Positions 5,862 to 5,948 of a stretch of DNA of 5,948 nt are shown one piece after another (the stretch's first letter is position 1; each line of letters opens with the position of its first letter). This stretch comes from CAYYNQ01 sp964473105 (GTDB lineage Bacteria > Sumerlaeota > Sumerlaeia > MVZB01), in assembly GCA_964473105.1 (NCBI GenBank), contig CAYYNQ010000074.1, positions 1 to 5,948 of the forward strand, in the 5' to 3' direction. The position numbers and the translations under genes are program-made. A model generated the notes under the pieces. The model did not search any database, was not told the origin of the DNA, and saw nothing but the letters and a program-made list of their open reading frames with translations.

Positions 5862-5877
5862 CCCCTGCAACCAGGGG
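5862..5877 (-). terminator. Short hairpin after the right-edge gene
   Basis: CCCCTG (5862-5867) and CAGGGG (5872-5877) form a perfect 6-bp stem with a CAAC loop (GTTG in the minus-strand transcript), 14 nt past the stop at 5892-5894. There is no U-tract. Together with the hairpin at 5805-5843 it makes two consecutive hairpins in the 179-bp gap. Confidence 0.25.
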
Positions 5878-5891
5878 AAGCGAACCGGATC

Positions 5892-5948
5892 CTACAGGGG
5901 GATCTTGTCGCAGATGATGCGTTCTTTCACGTCGATATCTCTGCCTTT
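5892..5948 (-). CDS. C-terminal end of an unidentified gene (last 18 codons)
   Basis: On the minus strand the frame entering at 5948 reads KGRDIDVKERIICDKIPL and then TAG (5894-5892). The residue mix (alternating charged and hydrophobic residues, no rare runs) looks like real protein, and two hairpins follow the stop, as expected after a gene end. It is too short to assign to a family. It would be the upstream neighbour of the dockerin gene on the same strand, 179 bp away. Confidence 0.4.
   Translation of the reverse strand, partial: KGRDIDVKERIICDKIPL

Overview
The window (about 57% G+C by eye) looks like a piece of a bacterial chromosome devoted mainly to exported, repeat-built proteins. 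The best taxonomic hint is the type I dockerin in the right-hand gene. Its two DxDxDG-type loops are each followed by an I-S-D and a 'YLF/HLF..GG' stretch, a style very common in Planctomycetota and related environmental lineages. The collagen-like gene's N-terminal modules (ITYQG..., ADTLDGLDASEF, FPDGST) fit the same kind of organism but also occur in Desulfobacterota/Myxococcota-type genomes. The assignment is therefore a lean towards Planctomycetota, not a proof.

Layout, left to right. (1) Positions 1-731, plus strand: the 3' end of a gene for an FG-GAP (integrin-alpha/beta-propeller type) repeat protein, built from 213-bp tandem units and cut by the window edge. (2) 866-1915, plus strand: a complete gene of the uncharacterised TIGR03032/DUF4915 family, the only complete gene here without a recognisable export signal. 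(3) 3929-1952, minus strand: a likely two-gene operon, convergent with gene 2. A 96-residue exported protein is followed 34 nt later by a 550-residue secreted mosaic protein with a collagen-like stretch (27 Gly-X-Y triplets) and a C-terminal beta-helix containing 20-residue, cysteine-bearing rungs. Both have good Shine-Dalgarno sequences. (4) 3943-4506: a 560-bp gap without a credible gene. It holds a 23-nt imperfect palindrome and a wider inverted repeat sharing the same ATCAAT core, lying upstream of the operon. (5) 5712-4507, minus strand: a 401-residue probably exported protein with a dockerin pair at residues 276-333 and an unrecognised N-terminal half. (6) 5713-5891: a gap with two GC-rich hairpins without U-tracts. 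(7) 5892-5948, minus strand: probably the last 18 codons of another gene.

How the genes could work together is inference. Three of the four main genes carry extracellular interaction modules (FG-GAP, collagen/beta-helix, dockerin), so a cell-surface or matrix role is reasonable. No enzyme, cohesin, secretion apparatus, transposase, tRNA or CRISPR was seen. I do not see a clearly novel system. The most unusual items are the collagen/beta-helix mosaic with its cysteine ladder, the ATCAAT inverted-repeat cluster, and the dockerin protein's unrecognised N-terminal region.
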